DNA of 64,000 nt from contig CAWULT010000009.1 in NCBI GenBank assembly GCA_963923455.1, positions 6,114 to 70,113 on the forward strand, in the 5' to 3' direction. The notes below the pieces were generated by a model. It was given only the letters and a program-made list of their open reading frames with translations. It ran no database searches and had not been told where the DNA came from. The DNA is from CAWULT01 sp963923455. GTDB taxonomy: Bacteria > Acidobacteriota > Vicinamibacteria > Vicinamibacterales > UBA2999. A program made the translations under genes and the position numbers. The number at the start of each line of letters is the position of its first letter. Positions within the stretch are counted from its first letter, which is position 1. Positions 25,567-34,411 of the stretch are shown piece by piece.

Positions 25567-27588
25567 TCACTCGACGACGAGCTGCGCGAACGACCACGGG
25601 TGATCGCGGCACACGTACTCGTACGTGCCGGGCCTGGTGATCGTCACCGATCCAGACGCCCCAGGCGCGATCGAGCTTGTCCTCCACGAGCCGTCCCTGG
25701 CTTCGAGGGCATGAGCCATCGTGGTGCCGTTGGTGAAGGTCACCGCCGTGCCCGAGGCGACCTTCACGCGGAGCGGCGCGATGTCGTGCTCGTTGAGCCA
25801 GTCGATCTTCTTTTGCGCGGCGGCGATGGTGAAGACGCGCGTCGAGCCCAGGCGAATCTGGCTCGTCTCTTCGACGCGGCCCGGCCACTCACGCACGCGC
25901 GCGGGCGGTGTCGGCGCCGGCCGCTCTGGCAGGCGACCACCGAGCGCAAAGGCCCAGACGGCCCGGTTGTTGGCCAGGGCCACGAGCTGCCGGCCCTCGT
26001 GCTGGTAGGTGGCCGCCGCGCTGGCGCTGGGGCCGGCCCCGCCGCCGGGTCCTGGCTCGCCGGTCTGGAACTGCCACAACAGGTCGCCGGTCTTGGCGTC
26101 GTACGCCTGGAACACGCCGTCCGGCTCCTCGTGGAACAGCAGGCCGCCGGCCGTGGCCAGCGCACCGCCGTTCCCCTCGCACTCCGAATACGGCAGGCGC
26201 TTCTGCCAGGCAATGCGGGCGGTGCGGCTGTCGATGGCGGCGAGCAGGCCGTACTGCGTCTGGCCGGGCAGGCGCACCGGAGCCAGGAACTCCCATCCCG
26301 TCGGCAGGCGCCGCACCCACGCCGGGTTCACGCACGCCACGGCGTACAGGTACTGCGTGTCCGGGCTGTACGCCATGGGCGTCTGCCGCATGTTCATGTG
26401 GGGCAGGAACACGTTGGGCTGGTCGACGCCGATGGGGTCGAAGTAGCAGCCGGCCACGAACCCCGACGGAATCATCGCCGGGTCCACGCACTCGGGCCCG
26501 ACGCGGTCGGCGCCCACCGTGAACGGCTGCGTGCGCGCGGTGGCCAGCGCCGGGTTCTGCTTGACCGGCCGCTCCTCCACGGGCAACGCCGGCCGGCCGG
26601 TCTCCCGGTCCAGCACGAAGAGGACGCCGTCGGTGCGCATGGCGGCCAGGAGCTTCCGCGGCCGGCCGCCGAGCGGCGCGTCGTACAGCACGAGCGGCGT
26701 GGACACGTCGTGCTCCCAGATGTCGTGGTGCACGAGCTGGTAGTGCCACCGCATCGCGCCCGTCTTGATGTCGAGCGCCACCACCGAGTTGTTGAACAGG
26801 TTGTCGCCAGGGCGCAGCTCACCGCCGAACTGGGGCACGGCATTGCCGGTCTCGAGGTAGACGAGGCCGAGGTCTTCGTCCACCGACGGCGTCGTCCAGA
26901 TCGCGCCGCCGCCGTACTGCCAGATGTCGCTGCCCTGGGGCCACGTCTCGTGCCCCTTCTGCCCCGGCCCGGGCACGACCTCCCACGACCACAACTGGCG
27001 ACCCGTCGCCGCGTCCAGCCCGATGGCGCGGCCACGCAGGAAGTTGTCGCCTAGCGACACCACCGCCACGACGACCCCGTTGCCGTACGCGGGCGCGCTG
27101 CTCATGCCCTGGGACGGGATGTCGGGACCATGCCGGAAGGTCCAGACCACCTGCCCGGTGGCCTCGCTGATCGCGATGACGTTGGAGTCGCGCAGCCCCG
27201 CGTAGAGGCGGCCGCCCCCGATGCCGATGCCGCGACGCCCGCCGAAGCCCACCTCGGGCTTGAAGCTCCAGAGCGGAGCGCCGGTGCCGGCGGCATAGGC
27301 GAGGATCTGGCCGTTGTTGGTCACGACGAACATGCGCCCGTCGTGCACGAGCGGCGTCGCGTCGGCGCGTTCGGGCAACGACGCCATCCAGGCGCCGCCC
27401 AGGTCCTTCACGTTGCGCGTCGTGATCTGGGCCAGCGTGGAGTAGCGCGTGGCGCCCCAGTCGCCGCCCGGGGCCGCCCATTCCCCGCTCGCGTACCGCG
27501 AGCGCTGGGCTGACGCCCACGTCGAGCCCATCACGCCCGCAATCGCGGCCGCGCACAGCCATCCGGTCAGTCGCCTGGGTCGATGCAC
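25567..27588 (-). CDS. PQQ-dependent dehydrogenase-type propeller fused to a C-terminal cupredoxin domain
   Basis: 673 residues. I start it at GTG 27588, where AGGAG lies seven bases upstream and the signal peptide begins; the frame extends upstream to 27822. Residues 30-560 form the eight-bladed quinoprotein propeller, with RPGDNLFNNSVVALD for metal binding. At the catalytic position the sequence is HHDIWEHDVST: Glu where Asp is expected, then Asp two residues on. The last 100 residues are a cupredoxin: TMAHALEARD, then YEYVCRDHPW, which supplies His, Cys and His ligands of a type 1 copper site. Related enzymes usually have cytochrome c here. It would pass electrons from PQQ to copper. Confidence 0.82.
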   Translation of the reverse strand: MHRPRRLTGWLCAAAIAGVMGSTWASAQRSRYASGEWAAPGGDWGATRYSTLAQITTRNVKDLGGAWMASLPERADATPLVHDGRMFVVTNNGQILAYAAGTGAPLWSFKPEVGFGGRRGIGIGGGRLYAGLRDSNVIAISEATGQVVWTFRHGPDIPSQGMSSAPAYGNGVVVAVVSLGDNFLRGRAIGLDAATGRQLWSWEVVPGPGQKGHETWPQGSDIWQYGGGAIWTTPSVDEDLGLVYLETGNAVPQFGGELRPGDNLFNNSVVALDIKTGAMRWHYQLVHHDIWEHDVSTPLVLYDAPLGGRPRKLLAAMRTDGVLFVLDRETGRPALPVEERPVKQNPALATARTQPFTVGADRVGPECVDPAMIPSGFVAGCYFDPIGVDQPNVFLPHMNMRQTPMAYSPDTQYLYAVACVNPAWVRRLPTGWEFLAPVRLPGQTQYGLLAAIDSRTARIAWQKRLPYSECEGNGGALATAGGLLFHEEPDGVFQAYDAKTGDLLWQFQTGEPGPGGGAGPSASAAATYQHEGRQLVALANNRAVWAFALGGRLPERPAPTPPARVREWPGRVEETSQIRLGSTRVFTIAAAQKKIDWLNEHDIAPLRVKVASGTAVTFTNGTTMAHALEARDGSWRTSSIAPGASGSVTITRPGTYEYVCRDHPWSFAQLVVE

Positions 27589-27984
27589 GCTGTCGCTCCT
27601 TGCGGCCCGGGTGACGGGCGCTGTCGTCCTGACCGATTCGATCGGCTCACGGAAAGACCCTCGGCGTCTGTCGCTCACCGTTCCCTCCTGGCCGGGAGGG
27701 CGGCTGCTGGTCGGCCATTCTAGAGCCCGCTGGCCCACCGGACAAGTCGCCGGCCGCGAGCCCGTGATGAATTGGTGCGCCAGTTTGGGGGGGATGTGTT
27801 CTGGCGCGATGGGGGCTAGCATGAGCGCCGATTGCGGGGTCGTCCAGCCGCGGTTTCGGCATCACTGGGGACATCGCGGGAACTGGACCGTTGCGGCCGG
27901 TCGACGGACGGGACCAGCCTTCCGGAGAAGGGGACCACACAGCTCCACCACCACGCTCGAGATGTGCAGGCAGGAGGTTGCCAG
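27589..27984. other. Divergent promoter gap between the PQQ-cupredoxin gene and TonB receptor 1
   Basis: About 400 bases with no convincing gene. One small hairpin is present: CCCTCC at 27683-27688 pairs with GGAGGG at 27695-27700. No clear promoter hexamers. An AGGAGG ribosome site lies at the right end, before the receptor start. Confidence 0.45.
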
Positions 27985-30900
27985 ATGGCGCAGACCGCGT
28001 TAGCCAATCGGCCCGTCACGTATTCGCCCCCGTTCATGGCCATGCTCGTGCTGGCCACCCTGTGCGTCCTGCAGCCGGCAACCGCGCTGGCACAGGCGTC
28101 GATCAGCGGTGTCGTCAAGGATTCGTCCGGCGCGGTACTCCCCGGAGTCACCGTCGAGGCCTCGAGCGACGCGCTCATCGAGAAGGTCCGCTCCGTCTCG
28201 AGTGACAGCAGCGGTCAGTACCGCATCGTCGACCTGCGGCCCGGCACCTACGTCGTGACGTTCACGCTGGCCGGCTTCAGCGTCGTCAAGCGCGAGGGAA
28301 TCGAGCTCCAGGGTTCGTTCAACGCCACGGTCAACGCCGACCTGGCGATCGGCGGGCTCAACGAGACCATCACGGTCTCGAGTGAGGCGCCCATCGTCGA
28401 CGTCCAGAGCGCCACGCGCCAGCAGACGCTCAACAACGAGGTCATCACCGCCATCCCTGGCGCCAAGCTCTACACGTCGATCATGGCGCTCGTGCCCGGC
28501 ATCACGGCCTCGGGCACCAACGACGTCGGCGGCATCTCGGGACCGCTGGTCGTCACGTTCGCCGTGCACGGCGGACGTGGCAACGAGGGCCGCCTGCAGG
28601 TGGACGGCATCGGCGTCGGCGCGGCGCTGAACGGCAGCGGCACCGGCTACTACGTCAGCGACATCGGCAACGCGCAGGAAGTCACGGTCAGCACGTCCGG
28701 AGGCCTGGGCGAGTCCGAAGTGGGCGGGCCCTACATGAACGTGGTGCCGAAGCAGGGTGGCAACGCCATCCACGGATCGCTCTTCGCCAACGGTGCCAAC
28801 GAAGCCATGGGCGACGACAACTTCAACTCGTCGCTCGCCGCCGCCGGCGCCAGGGCCGGCAACACGCTGCTCAAGATCTGGGACGTGAACGGCGTGATCG
28901 GAGGCCCGATCGTGAGGGACCGTCTCTGGTTCTTCGGCGGTGGTCGGCACCAGGGCAACCGCAAGGAGGTTGCCGGGATGTTCAACAACGCCAACGCCGG
29001 CGACCCCACGAAATGGACGTATCTGGCCGTCGCCGGCCAGCCGGCGAAGGACGACGGCACGTGGAAGAGCAGGCACCTGCGCCTGACGTGGCAGGCGACG
29101 CCGCGCAACAAGATCGGCGTGTTCTGGGATCGGCAGAGCACCTGCACGTCGTGCCTCTCGGGCGGCAATGCGACCACCTCGCCCGAGGCCGCCGGCACGG
29201 GTGACGGCATTCCACTCGACGTGCAGCAGGCCACGTGGAACTCGCCCGTGACCAATCGCCTGCTCCTCGAGGCGGGCGTCGGCACCTACCTGACCACCTG
29301 GGGCGGGCGCGAACGGCCCGGCAATCCGACCCACGACCTCGCCCGGGTGGTGGAACAGTGCACGGCCGGCTGCCAGGCCAACGGCAACATCCCCGGCCTC
29401 ACCTACCGGTCGATGAACTGGGCCAGCAACTACAACGGCGCGTGGAGCTGGCACGCGTCGGGCTCGTACGTCACCGGTGCCCACAACATGAAGGTGGGCT
29501 ACAACGGCAACTACTACAATCACGAGGTCCAGAACTTCAACAACACCACGAGCCTCCAGTACCGGGTCAACAACGGCGTGCCGAACCAGCTGACCGAGCT
29601 GGGCTTCAACGGCGTCCGCACGAAGTCGCACACGGCGCTGGCGGCCTTCTACGTTCAGGACCAGTCCACCTTCGGCCGGCTGACGGTGCAGTCGGCGCTG
29701 CGGTACGACCGGGCCTGGAGCTGGTTCCCCGAGCAGACGGTCGGCCCGAACCGCTTCTTCCCCAACCCGCTCGTCTTCCCCGAGACGAAGGGCGTCGCCA
29801 GCTACAACGACATCACGCCTCGCTTCGGCGCCGCGTACGACGTCTTCGGCAACGGCAAGACGTCGGTGCGCGTGAACCTGGGCAAGTACCTCGAGGCCGC
29901 CACCAACGGCGTGAACTACACGGCGAACAACCCGACGGCACGTATCGTCCAGAGCGTGACGCGGACGTGGACCGACGCGAACGGCAACTTCACGCCGGAC
30001 TGCAACCTGCTGAGCAACGTCGCCCAGGACCTGCGGACGACGGGCGGCGACTTCTGCGGCGCGGTGTCGAACCTCGCGTTCGGCACGAGCCAGGTCAGCG
30101 CCAGCTCGCTCGACCCGTCGCTCTTCTCGGGCTGGGGCGTCCGGCCGTCGGACTGGAGCCTGGGCACGTCGGTGCAGCAGCAGGTGCTCTCGCGGATGTC
30201 GGTCGAGGTCGGCTACTACCGTCGGTGGTTCTCCGGCTTCACGGTCACCAACAACCGCGCGACGACGGCCAGCGACTACTCGGCGTTCAGCATCACGGCG
30301 CCGTCCGATCCCCGTCTGCCGAACGGCGGCGGATACACCGTCAGCGGGCTCTATGACGCCAACCCGAACATCGCCTCCACGGTCGACAACCTGCTGACGT
30401 CCTCGAGCAACTTCGGGAACCAGTACCAGTACTTCAACGGCGTCGACGTGAACATCAACGTCCGCGCACGGCAGGGGCTGACCTTCCAGGGCGGTACCAG
30501 TACGGGCCAGACCGTCACCGACAACTGCGAGGTCCGCGCGCAGGTGCCGGAGCTCGGGGTCGTCAATCCCTACTGCCACACCGCCACCGGCTTCCGCACG
30601 CAGCTCCGGTTCCTCAGCTCCTACACGATGCCGAAGATCGGCGTGCAGGCCAGCGCCACGCTTCAGAGCAATCCTGGAAACTCACTGGTGGCCAACTACA
30701 CCGTGACGAGCGCCGTGGCAGCGCAGACCCTGGGACGCCCGCTCTCGCTGAGCGCGCCGAACGTGACGGTGAACCTGCTGGCCCCGGGGACGATGTTCGG
30801 CGATCGCATCAACGTGCTCGACCTGCGGTTCGCGAAGATCTTCAGCCTCGACGGGCGGCGGCTGAACGTCGGGGTCGACCTGTACAACTCGCTGAATTCG

Positions 30901-31011
30901 AGCGCCATCCAGACCTACAACGCGGCGTTCGTGCCGGGCGCGGTCTGGCCGGCGCCGACGCTCGTCCTGCCCGCCAGGTTCGCCAAGGTCAGCGCGCAGT
31001 TCGACTTCTGA
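27985..31011 (+). CDS. TonB-dependent receptor with N-terminal carboxypeptidase-regulatory-like domain (1)
   Basis: 1008 residues from ATG 27985, chosen because AGGAGG lies upstream and a signal peptide (PPFMAMLVLATLCVLQPATA) follows. Residues 38-120 are the regulatory beta-sandwich (SGVVKDSSGAVLPGVTVEAS, GQYRIVDLRPGTYVVTFTLA), then a plug domain (VDVQSATRQQTL) and a large barrel ending in AQFDF, with the C-terminal Phe used in outer-membrane assembly. I see no clear TonB box. Such receptors bind and import large or complexed organic substrates. It is homologous to the receptors at 42687 and 58161. Confidence 0.93.
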   Translation: MAQTALANRPVTYSPPFMAMLVLATLCVLQPATALAQASISGVVKDSSGAVLPGVTVEASSDALIEKVRSVSSDSSGQYRIVDLRPGTYVVTFTLAGFSVVKREGIELQGSFNATVNADLAIGGLNETITVSSEAPIVDVQSATRQQTLNNEVITAIPGAKLYTSIMALVPGITASGTNDVGGISGPLVVTFAVHGGRGNEGRLQVDGIGVGAALNGSGTGYYVSDIGNAQEVTVSTSGGLGESEVGGPYMNVVPKQGGNAIHGSLFANGANEAMGDDNFNSSLAAAGARAGNTLLKIWDVNGVIGGPIVRDRLWFFGGGRHQGNRKEVAGMFNNANAGDPTKWTYLAVAGQPAKDDGTWKSRHLRLTWQATPRNKIGVFWDRQSTCTSCLSGGNATTSPEAAGTGDGIPLDVQQATWNSPVTNRLLLEAGVGTYLTTWGGRERPGNPTHDLARVVEQCTAGCQANGNIPGLTYRSMNWASNYNGAWSWHASGSYVTGAHNMKVGYNGNYYNHEVQNFNNTTSLQYRVNNGVPNQLTELGFNGVRTKSHTALAAFYVQDQSTFGRLTVQSALRYDRAWSWFPEQTVGPNRFFPNPLVFPETKGVASYNDITPRFGAAYDVFGNGKTSVRVNLGKYLEAATNGVNYTANNPTARIVQSVTRTWTDANGNFTPDCNLLSNVAQDLRTTGGDFCGAVSNLAFGTSQVSASSLDPSLFSGWGVRPSDWSLGTSVQQQVLSRMSVEVGYYRRWFSGFTVTNNRATTASDYSAFSITAPSDPRLPNGGGYTVSGLYDANPNIASTVDNLLTSSSNFGNQYQYFNGVDVNINVRARQGLTFQGGTSTGQTVTDNCEVRAQVPELGVVNPYCHTATGFRTQLRFLSSYTMPKIGVQASATLQSNPGNSLVANYTVTSAVAAQTLGRPLSLSAPNVTVNLLAPGTMFGDRINVLDLRFAKIFSLDGRRLNVGVDLYNSLNSSAIQTYNAAFVPGAVWPAPTLVLPARFAKVSAQFDF

Positions 31012-31034
31012 ACCCGCGCGGTGTCCGTACGCGT

Positions 31035-31071
31035 GATGAGCCGGGTCCCGCCCTGCGGGGCCCGGCTCATC
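31035..31071. terminator. Hairpin between convergent genes
   Basis: A 17-bp stem (GATGAGCCGGGTCCCGC with its partner, one G-T wobble) and a three-base loop, between the receptor stop and the stop of the opposing gene, which overlaps the hairpin end. Confidence 0.7.
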
Positions 31072-32398
31072 GCCTCGAATACCAGAAGAACTGATCCCGC
31101 TGCTTCGGGCCGTAGACCACTTCGAGATAGCCCGCTTCGGGCTGCAGCGGCGCCAGCGGCAGCACAGCCGTGTTGGTGAGCACGAGGCCGCCGCTGCGGA
31201 GCATGGCGGCCGCGTTCGACATCGCCAGCGCCTGCTCGAAGACCCCGTAGTACAGCAGCACGTTGGTCGCGACGATCAGATCGAACTGCCGGTCGAGGCG
31301 CTGGGCCACGAGGTTGAGGTCGACGGCTTCGACGGCCGCGGCAACCGCCGGGCGCACCTCGACGGCCCTCACCCGCACGTTGCCGGCACCCGGGGGGCGC
31401 GGAGCCGGCCGCCCTTCGTCCCCCACGGCGCTGCCGAACCGGCTCCAATACGACCAGACGTCGGCCGACCACGGCTCGTCGGCGTTCAGCGGCGCCTGGA
31501 GGGTATAGACGCCCCCGGCCTGCGCCCGCCGGCGAACCGCGTCGATGTGCCGATTGACGCGCGGGCTCAGGTCGAACGTGGTGATCCGCAGGTCCTCGGC
31601 GCGCGCCAGCCCCAACCGGATCAGCGAATCGGCCACGGCGAAGGGCTGAATCGTCTGCACCGGATAGAAGTCGTACCCGTCGGCCTTGCTGATCACATCG
31701 AGCCCAGGGCCGACGATGGCGACGTTCCGGAGCGTCTTAGGCGCGATGCGCCGCTGCGCGGCGGCCGCCGCCAGTGCGCGCTCCACGCCGAAGCCCGGTA
31801 CGACGGAGGTGTCGGACGAGAGCCCGCGGGCGCTGAAGATCGTCGCGTAGGCGGTCGTATCACCGCGGCCGGCGTCCTGTCTGCGGTTGGCCTCGACCGT
31901 GCGGTCGTAGTCGGCGAACTCTGCGACGACGCGGTCGCGCATCTCCATCAGGCGGCGCCGCAGCGCGTCCGGCCCGCCGAGCCTGGCCGGGTCGACGCCG
32001 AGGCCAGCCATGACGTCCTGCGCGTGCTGCAGCCGTTCGTTCGAACCCGGGCTGGCGAGCGCGGTGATGAAGTCGTCGAGGCGGCGGCCGAGAACGTCCA
32101 CGGCCCGGGGGACCGACGTGAAGCTCGTCCCGTACAGCCACAGGTTGACCACGGAGTCTTCGTCCGCGCGGCGAAGCCGGGCTCGAATCTCGGCATCGCG
32201 GCGGACCACCCACGTGGGCCACTCGGCTTCGAGTTGGGCGGCAGTCCGGCCCGCGAGCCCTGCAGGCAAGTAGCCGGCGAGGGCCGCGAGCGCGGGACGC
32301 GCGTCGGTCAACGGCATCGGCACGGCCGCCGATTGCGCGCCGGCCCACGTGCAGCCGACGGCGCAGAGCAGCGTGGTGCAGCGAACGAGCCGCCTCAT
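31067..32398 (-). CDS. Exported protein with methyltransferase-like (class I SAM) C-terminal half
   Basis: 443 residues with signal peptide MRRLVRCTTLLCAVGCTWAG. Residues 30-200 are helical without a recognised family. The second half has motif I-like VAIVGPGLDVISKADGYDF, an acidic-loop ITTFDLSPRVN, and FDLIVATNVLLYYGVFEQAL followed by MLRSGGLVLTN, which together resemble class I SAM methyltransferases. A methyltransferase outside the cytoplasm would lack SAM, so either the signal peptide is misleading, the fold has another role, or it is anchored inward. It starts four bases after the upstream stop, so it is in an operon with 32403. Confidence 0.6.
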   Translation of the reverse strand: MRRLVRCTTLLCAVGCTWAGAQSAAVPMPLTDARPALAALAGYLPAGLAGRTAAQLEAEWPTWVVRRDAEIRARLRRADEDSVVNLWLYGTSFTSVPRAVDVLGRRLDDFITALASPGSNERLQHAQDVMAGLGVDPARLGGPDALRRRLMEMRDRVVAEFADYDRTVEANRRQDAGRGDTTAYATIFSARGLSSDTSVVPGFGVERALAAAAAQRRIAPKTLRNVAIVGPGLDVISKADGYDFYPVQTIQPFAVADSLIRLGLARAEDLRITTFDLSPRVNRHIDAVRRRAQAGGVYTLQAPLNADEPWSADVWSYWSRFGSAVGDEGRPAPRPPGAGNVRVRAVEVRPAVAAAVEAVDLNLVAQRLDRQFDLIVATNVLLYYGVFEQALAMSNAAAMLRSGGLVLTNTAVLPLAPLQPEAGYLEVVYGPKQRDQFFWYSRR

Positions 32399-32402
32399 CG
32401 CT

Positions 32403-33446
32403 TCAATCCTTCCCTGGATTCACCGGACGGATCGGCGTCCTGCCGGGCGGCGGCTGGACGGCGGAGCCGGTGCCAGGCCCCCAGACGTCGACTCCCTCGG
32501 AGCTGTTCCCTCGCGTCCCCTCGGGCGCAATCGGTCCGACGAGCGTGAAGGGACGGCCGGCCGGCCAGGCGGGCGGGCGCTGGGGGTCGATCGTCATGTT
32601 GGTGCCGACGATGGCCGCGATCATCTCGTTCTGCACCACCCTGGCCGCGATCTGCCGGCCGAACGTCGGCGGGTCGATCTCTCCCCAGTCCTCGTGCGCG
32701 ATGGAGAAGTACAGCGTGTCGCCAACGATGACGATGTCCTCCATCGTCGCCAGCGTGTAGGGATTGTCGCAGCGGCCGCACACCACGCCCCTCAGCCGGT
32801 CGCCCACCCGCAGAAAGGTGAAGATCTGCTTGTTCATGCCCAGCGGGCCGAACCCGGTGGCGATCCACGTGCCGGCGACGTCGGCGGGCCGCAGCGCCCT
32901 GAACGGCCCCGGCTGCCAGTATGGCGCGGCCGGCCTGGGAGCGCCGCCACCCCCGCCTCCGGCGCCGGCCGGTGGCGCCGCGGGCAGCGCAGGCGGAGTC
33001 CCAGGCGGCAGGTGGTACGCCGGCGCCCCTCCGGGGTCGGCCCCGCGGGGGTCCTTGATCAGGGTCAGTTCAGCCGCGCGTCCGCTCGCGGCCCGCGTCA
33101 CCACGAGCCGCCCCTCGACGAGCCGCGCCTGCTGTCTGTCGACGGACACGATGCGCCCGTCCGGCCTGGCGTACGTGACCGTGAAGGTGAGGCCTCCCTG
33201 CTCGTTCCACGTGCCGTCGATGAAGCCCATCGTCGTGGCGTCGGAACAACTGCGGCAGTACGCGCCGCTGACCCGGTCGCCACGGATCACGAAGTAGTAG
33301 ATGTGCGGTGCTTCCCCGAGCGGTGTGCGCCACCCGCCTCGCCAGTAGTCGGCGTTGAGCGCGGCGGCCGGCTGGGCGAACACCAGGGCCGCCAGCATCA
33401 TCAGCAGCAGCCGCGGCACGGCCCTCGACGCAGTTCGGTGTCTCAT
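32403..33446 (-). CDS. Secreted protein with two tandem CxxC domains
   Basis: 347 residues from ATG 33446, which has AGGAG eight bases upstream; signal peptide SRAVPRLLLMMLAALVFAQP. Two copies of a beta-rich domain of about 100 residues are joined by a Gly/Pro linker. Copy 1 has YYFVIRGDRVSGAYCRSC and DATTMGFIDGTW; copy 2 has IFTFLRVGDRLRGVVCGRC and DNPYTLATMEDI. The shared VxGDRxxGxxCxxC motif shows internal duplication. The cysteines could bind metal or form a disulfide. Function unknown. Confidence 0.65.
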   Translation of the reverse strand: MRHRTASRAVPRLLLMMLAALVFAQPAAALNADYWRGGWRTPLGEAPHIYYFVIRGDRVSGAYCRSCSDATTMGFIDGTWNEQGGLTFTVTYARPDGRIVSVDRQQARLVEGRLVVTRAASGRAAELTLIKDPRGADPGGAPAYHLPPGTPPALPAAPPAGAGGGGGGAPRPAAPYWQPGPFRALRPADVAGTWIATGFGPLGMNKQIFTFLRVGDRLRGVVCGRCDNPYTLATMEDIVIVGDTLYFSIAHEDWGEIDPPTFGRQIAARVVQNEMIAAIVGTNMTIDPQRPPAWPAGRPFTLVGPIAPEGTRGNSSEGVDVWGPGTGSAVQPPPGRTPIRPVNPGKD

Positions 33447-33566
33447 CGCTGGCACTCCTGGGGCGGGACGATACCGAAGGCCCGCCGCAAACGCCAGGGT
33501 GGAGACGCCTCATCTGCCGCCCTGCTCAGCTTCGGGCGATCACCCTGACTATTTCGCGGCACTCGA

Positions 33567-33576
33567 GAATTAATTC
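33567..33576. promoter_or_regulatory. AT-rich palindrome in a divergent promoter region
   Basis: GAATTAATTC is a perfect 10-base palindrome in the 266-base gap between divergent genes, conspicuous in a GC-rich sequence. It may be a protein-binding site or overlap a -10 region; no direct support. Confidence 0.25.
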
Positions 33577-33712
33577 CGGTGCCGCCGCCGCGCGTGGGTC
33601 TCGCACTCTCTTTCCGGCAGCGTTCTTCACCCGGTACGTCGGTTGCACTTTCGAGAGACGTCAGCATCGGGCCTTCTCCCTCCGGCCGTGCGACGCAGAA
33701 AGAGAGCCAGGC

Positions 33713-34411
33713 ATGACACGCAAGAGAACCCTGTCGTCGGCCGTTGCCGCCGTCTCGACCGCGATGGCCCTGGGCGCGCCCGTGTGGGCCGCGACGACCA
33801 TACAGATCGGGCCGAGCGGCAGGACCTACGCGTCCAGCGCCGTCCGATGTGCCGCCGCCCCCGCCACCGGGCAACTGGCGCCGGTCGTGGACGCAGGTCT
33901 GTTCAACCCGAAGAAGAACGTGAGCGCTGAGGTCGTGCTCAACGGCACCACGGTGGCGACCGTCACGAGCGCTGCTCCGGCGGCCAACGTCTGGCTGGCC
34001 GACGGCAACAACACGGTCGTCGTGGCGCTCAGCAGGCGGACGGCCGACACGTACCAGTTCTTCGTGCAAGGGGGGCTGTGCGCCCTTCCGGATACCTCCG
34101 GCAACACGTTCAGCGCCGACGGCACGCTGGAGTACGCCGCGAGCGGCAAGTCGTACGCCACGGTCACGCCCGGCTGTGCCCTGAACGGCGCGACCGGCCT
34201 CGCGCAGCCGTACGTGCATCTGATGGACAACGGCGACTACCTGCTGAACGTGTCCGTCAATGGCGACCCACTCACGCAGCTCAGCGCGACGCACCCGCAC
34301 ACACCTGTGTTCCTGAGTGCTGGCCCGAACGTCATCTCGGCCGCCAATGGCTATCTGACCGTCGACTACTACGTTCGGGATGGTGGTGACGGCACGTGCG
34401 CGCTACCGTAA
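33713..34411 (+). CDS. Secreted protein with two tandem beta domains
   Basis: 232 residues with signal peptide MTRKRTLSSAVAAVSTAMAL. Two copies of a beta-rich domain of about 95 residues follow. Each begins with a Gly-rich strand (IGPSGRTYASSAVRCAA; AASGKSYATVTPGCAL), has an NVS-V-LNG or VNG turn, and ends in CALP (GGLCALP and GTCALP). The matching ends and one conserved Cys pair per copy show duplication. I do not recognise the family. Its 3' end overlaps the opposing gene at 34403 by nine bases. Confidence 0.6.
   Translation: MTRKRTLSSAVAAVSTAMALGAPVWAATTIQIGPSGRTYASSAVRCAAAPATGQLAPVVDAGLFNPKKNVSAEVVLNGTTVATVTSAAPAANVWLADGNNTVVVALSRRTADTYQFFVQGGLCALPDTSGNTFSADGTLEYAASGKSYATVTPGCALNGATGLAQPYVHLMDNGDYLLNVSVNGDPLTQLSATHPHTPVFLSAGPNVISAANGYLTVDYYVRDGGDGTCALP

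Noticed and set aside
28000..30579. 859-codon minus-strand frame opposite TonB receptor 1
   Set aside because: Same reason: low-complexity Arg/Val/Asp composition opposite a well-supported gene.
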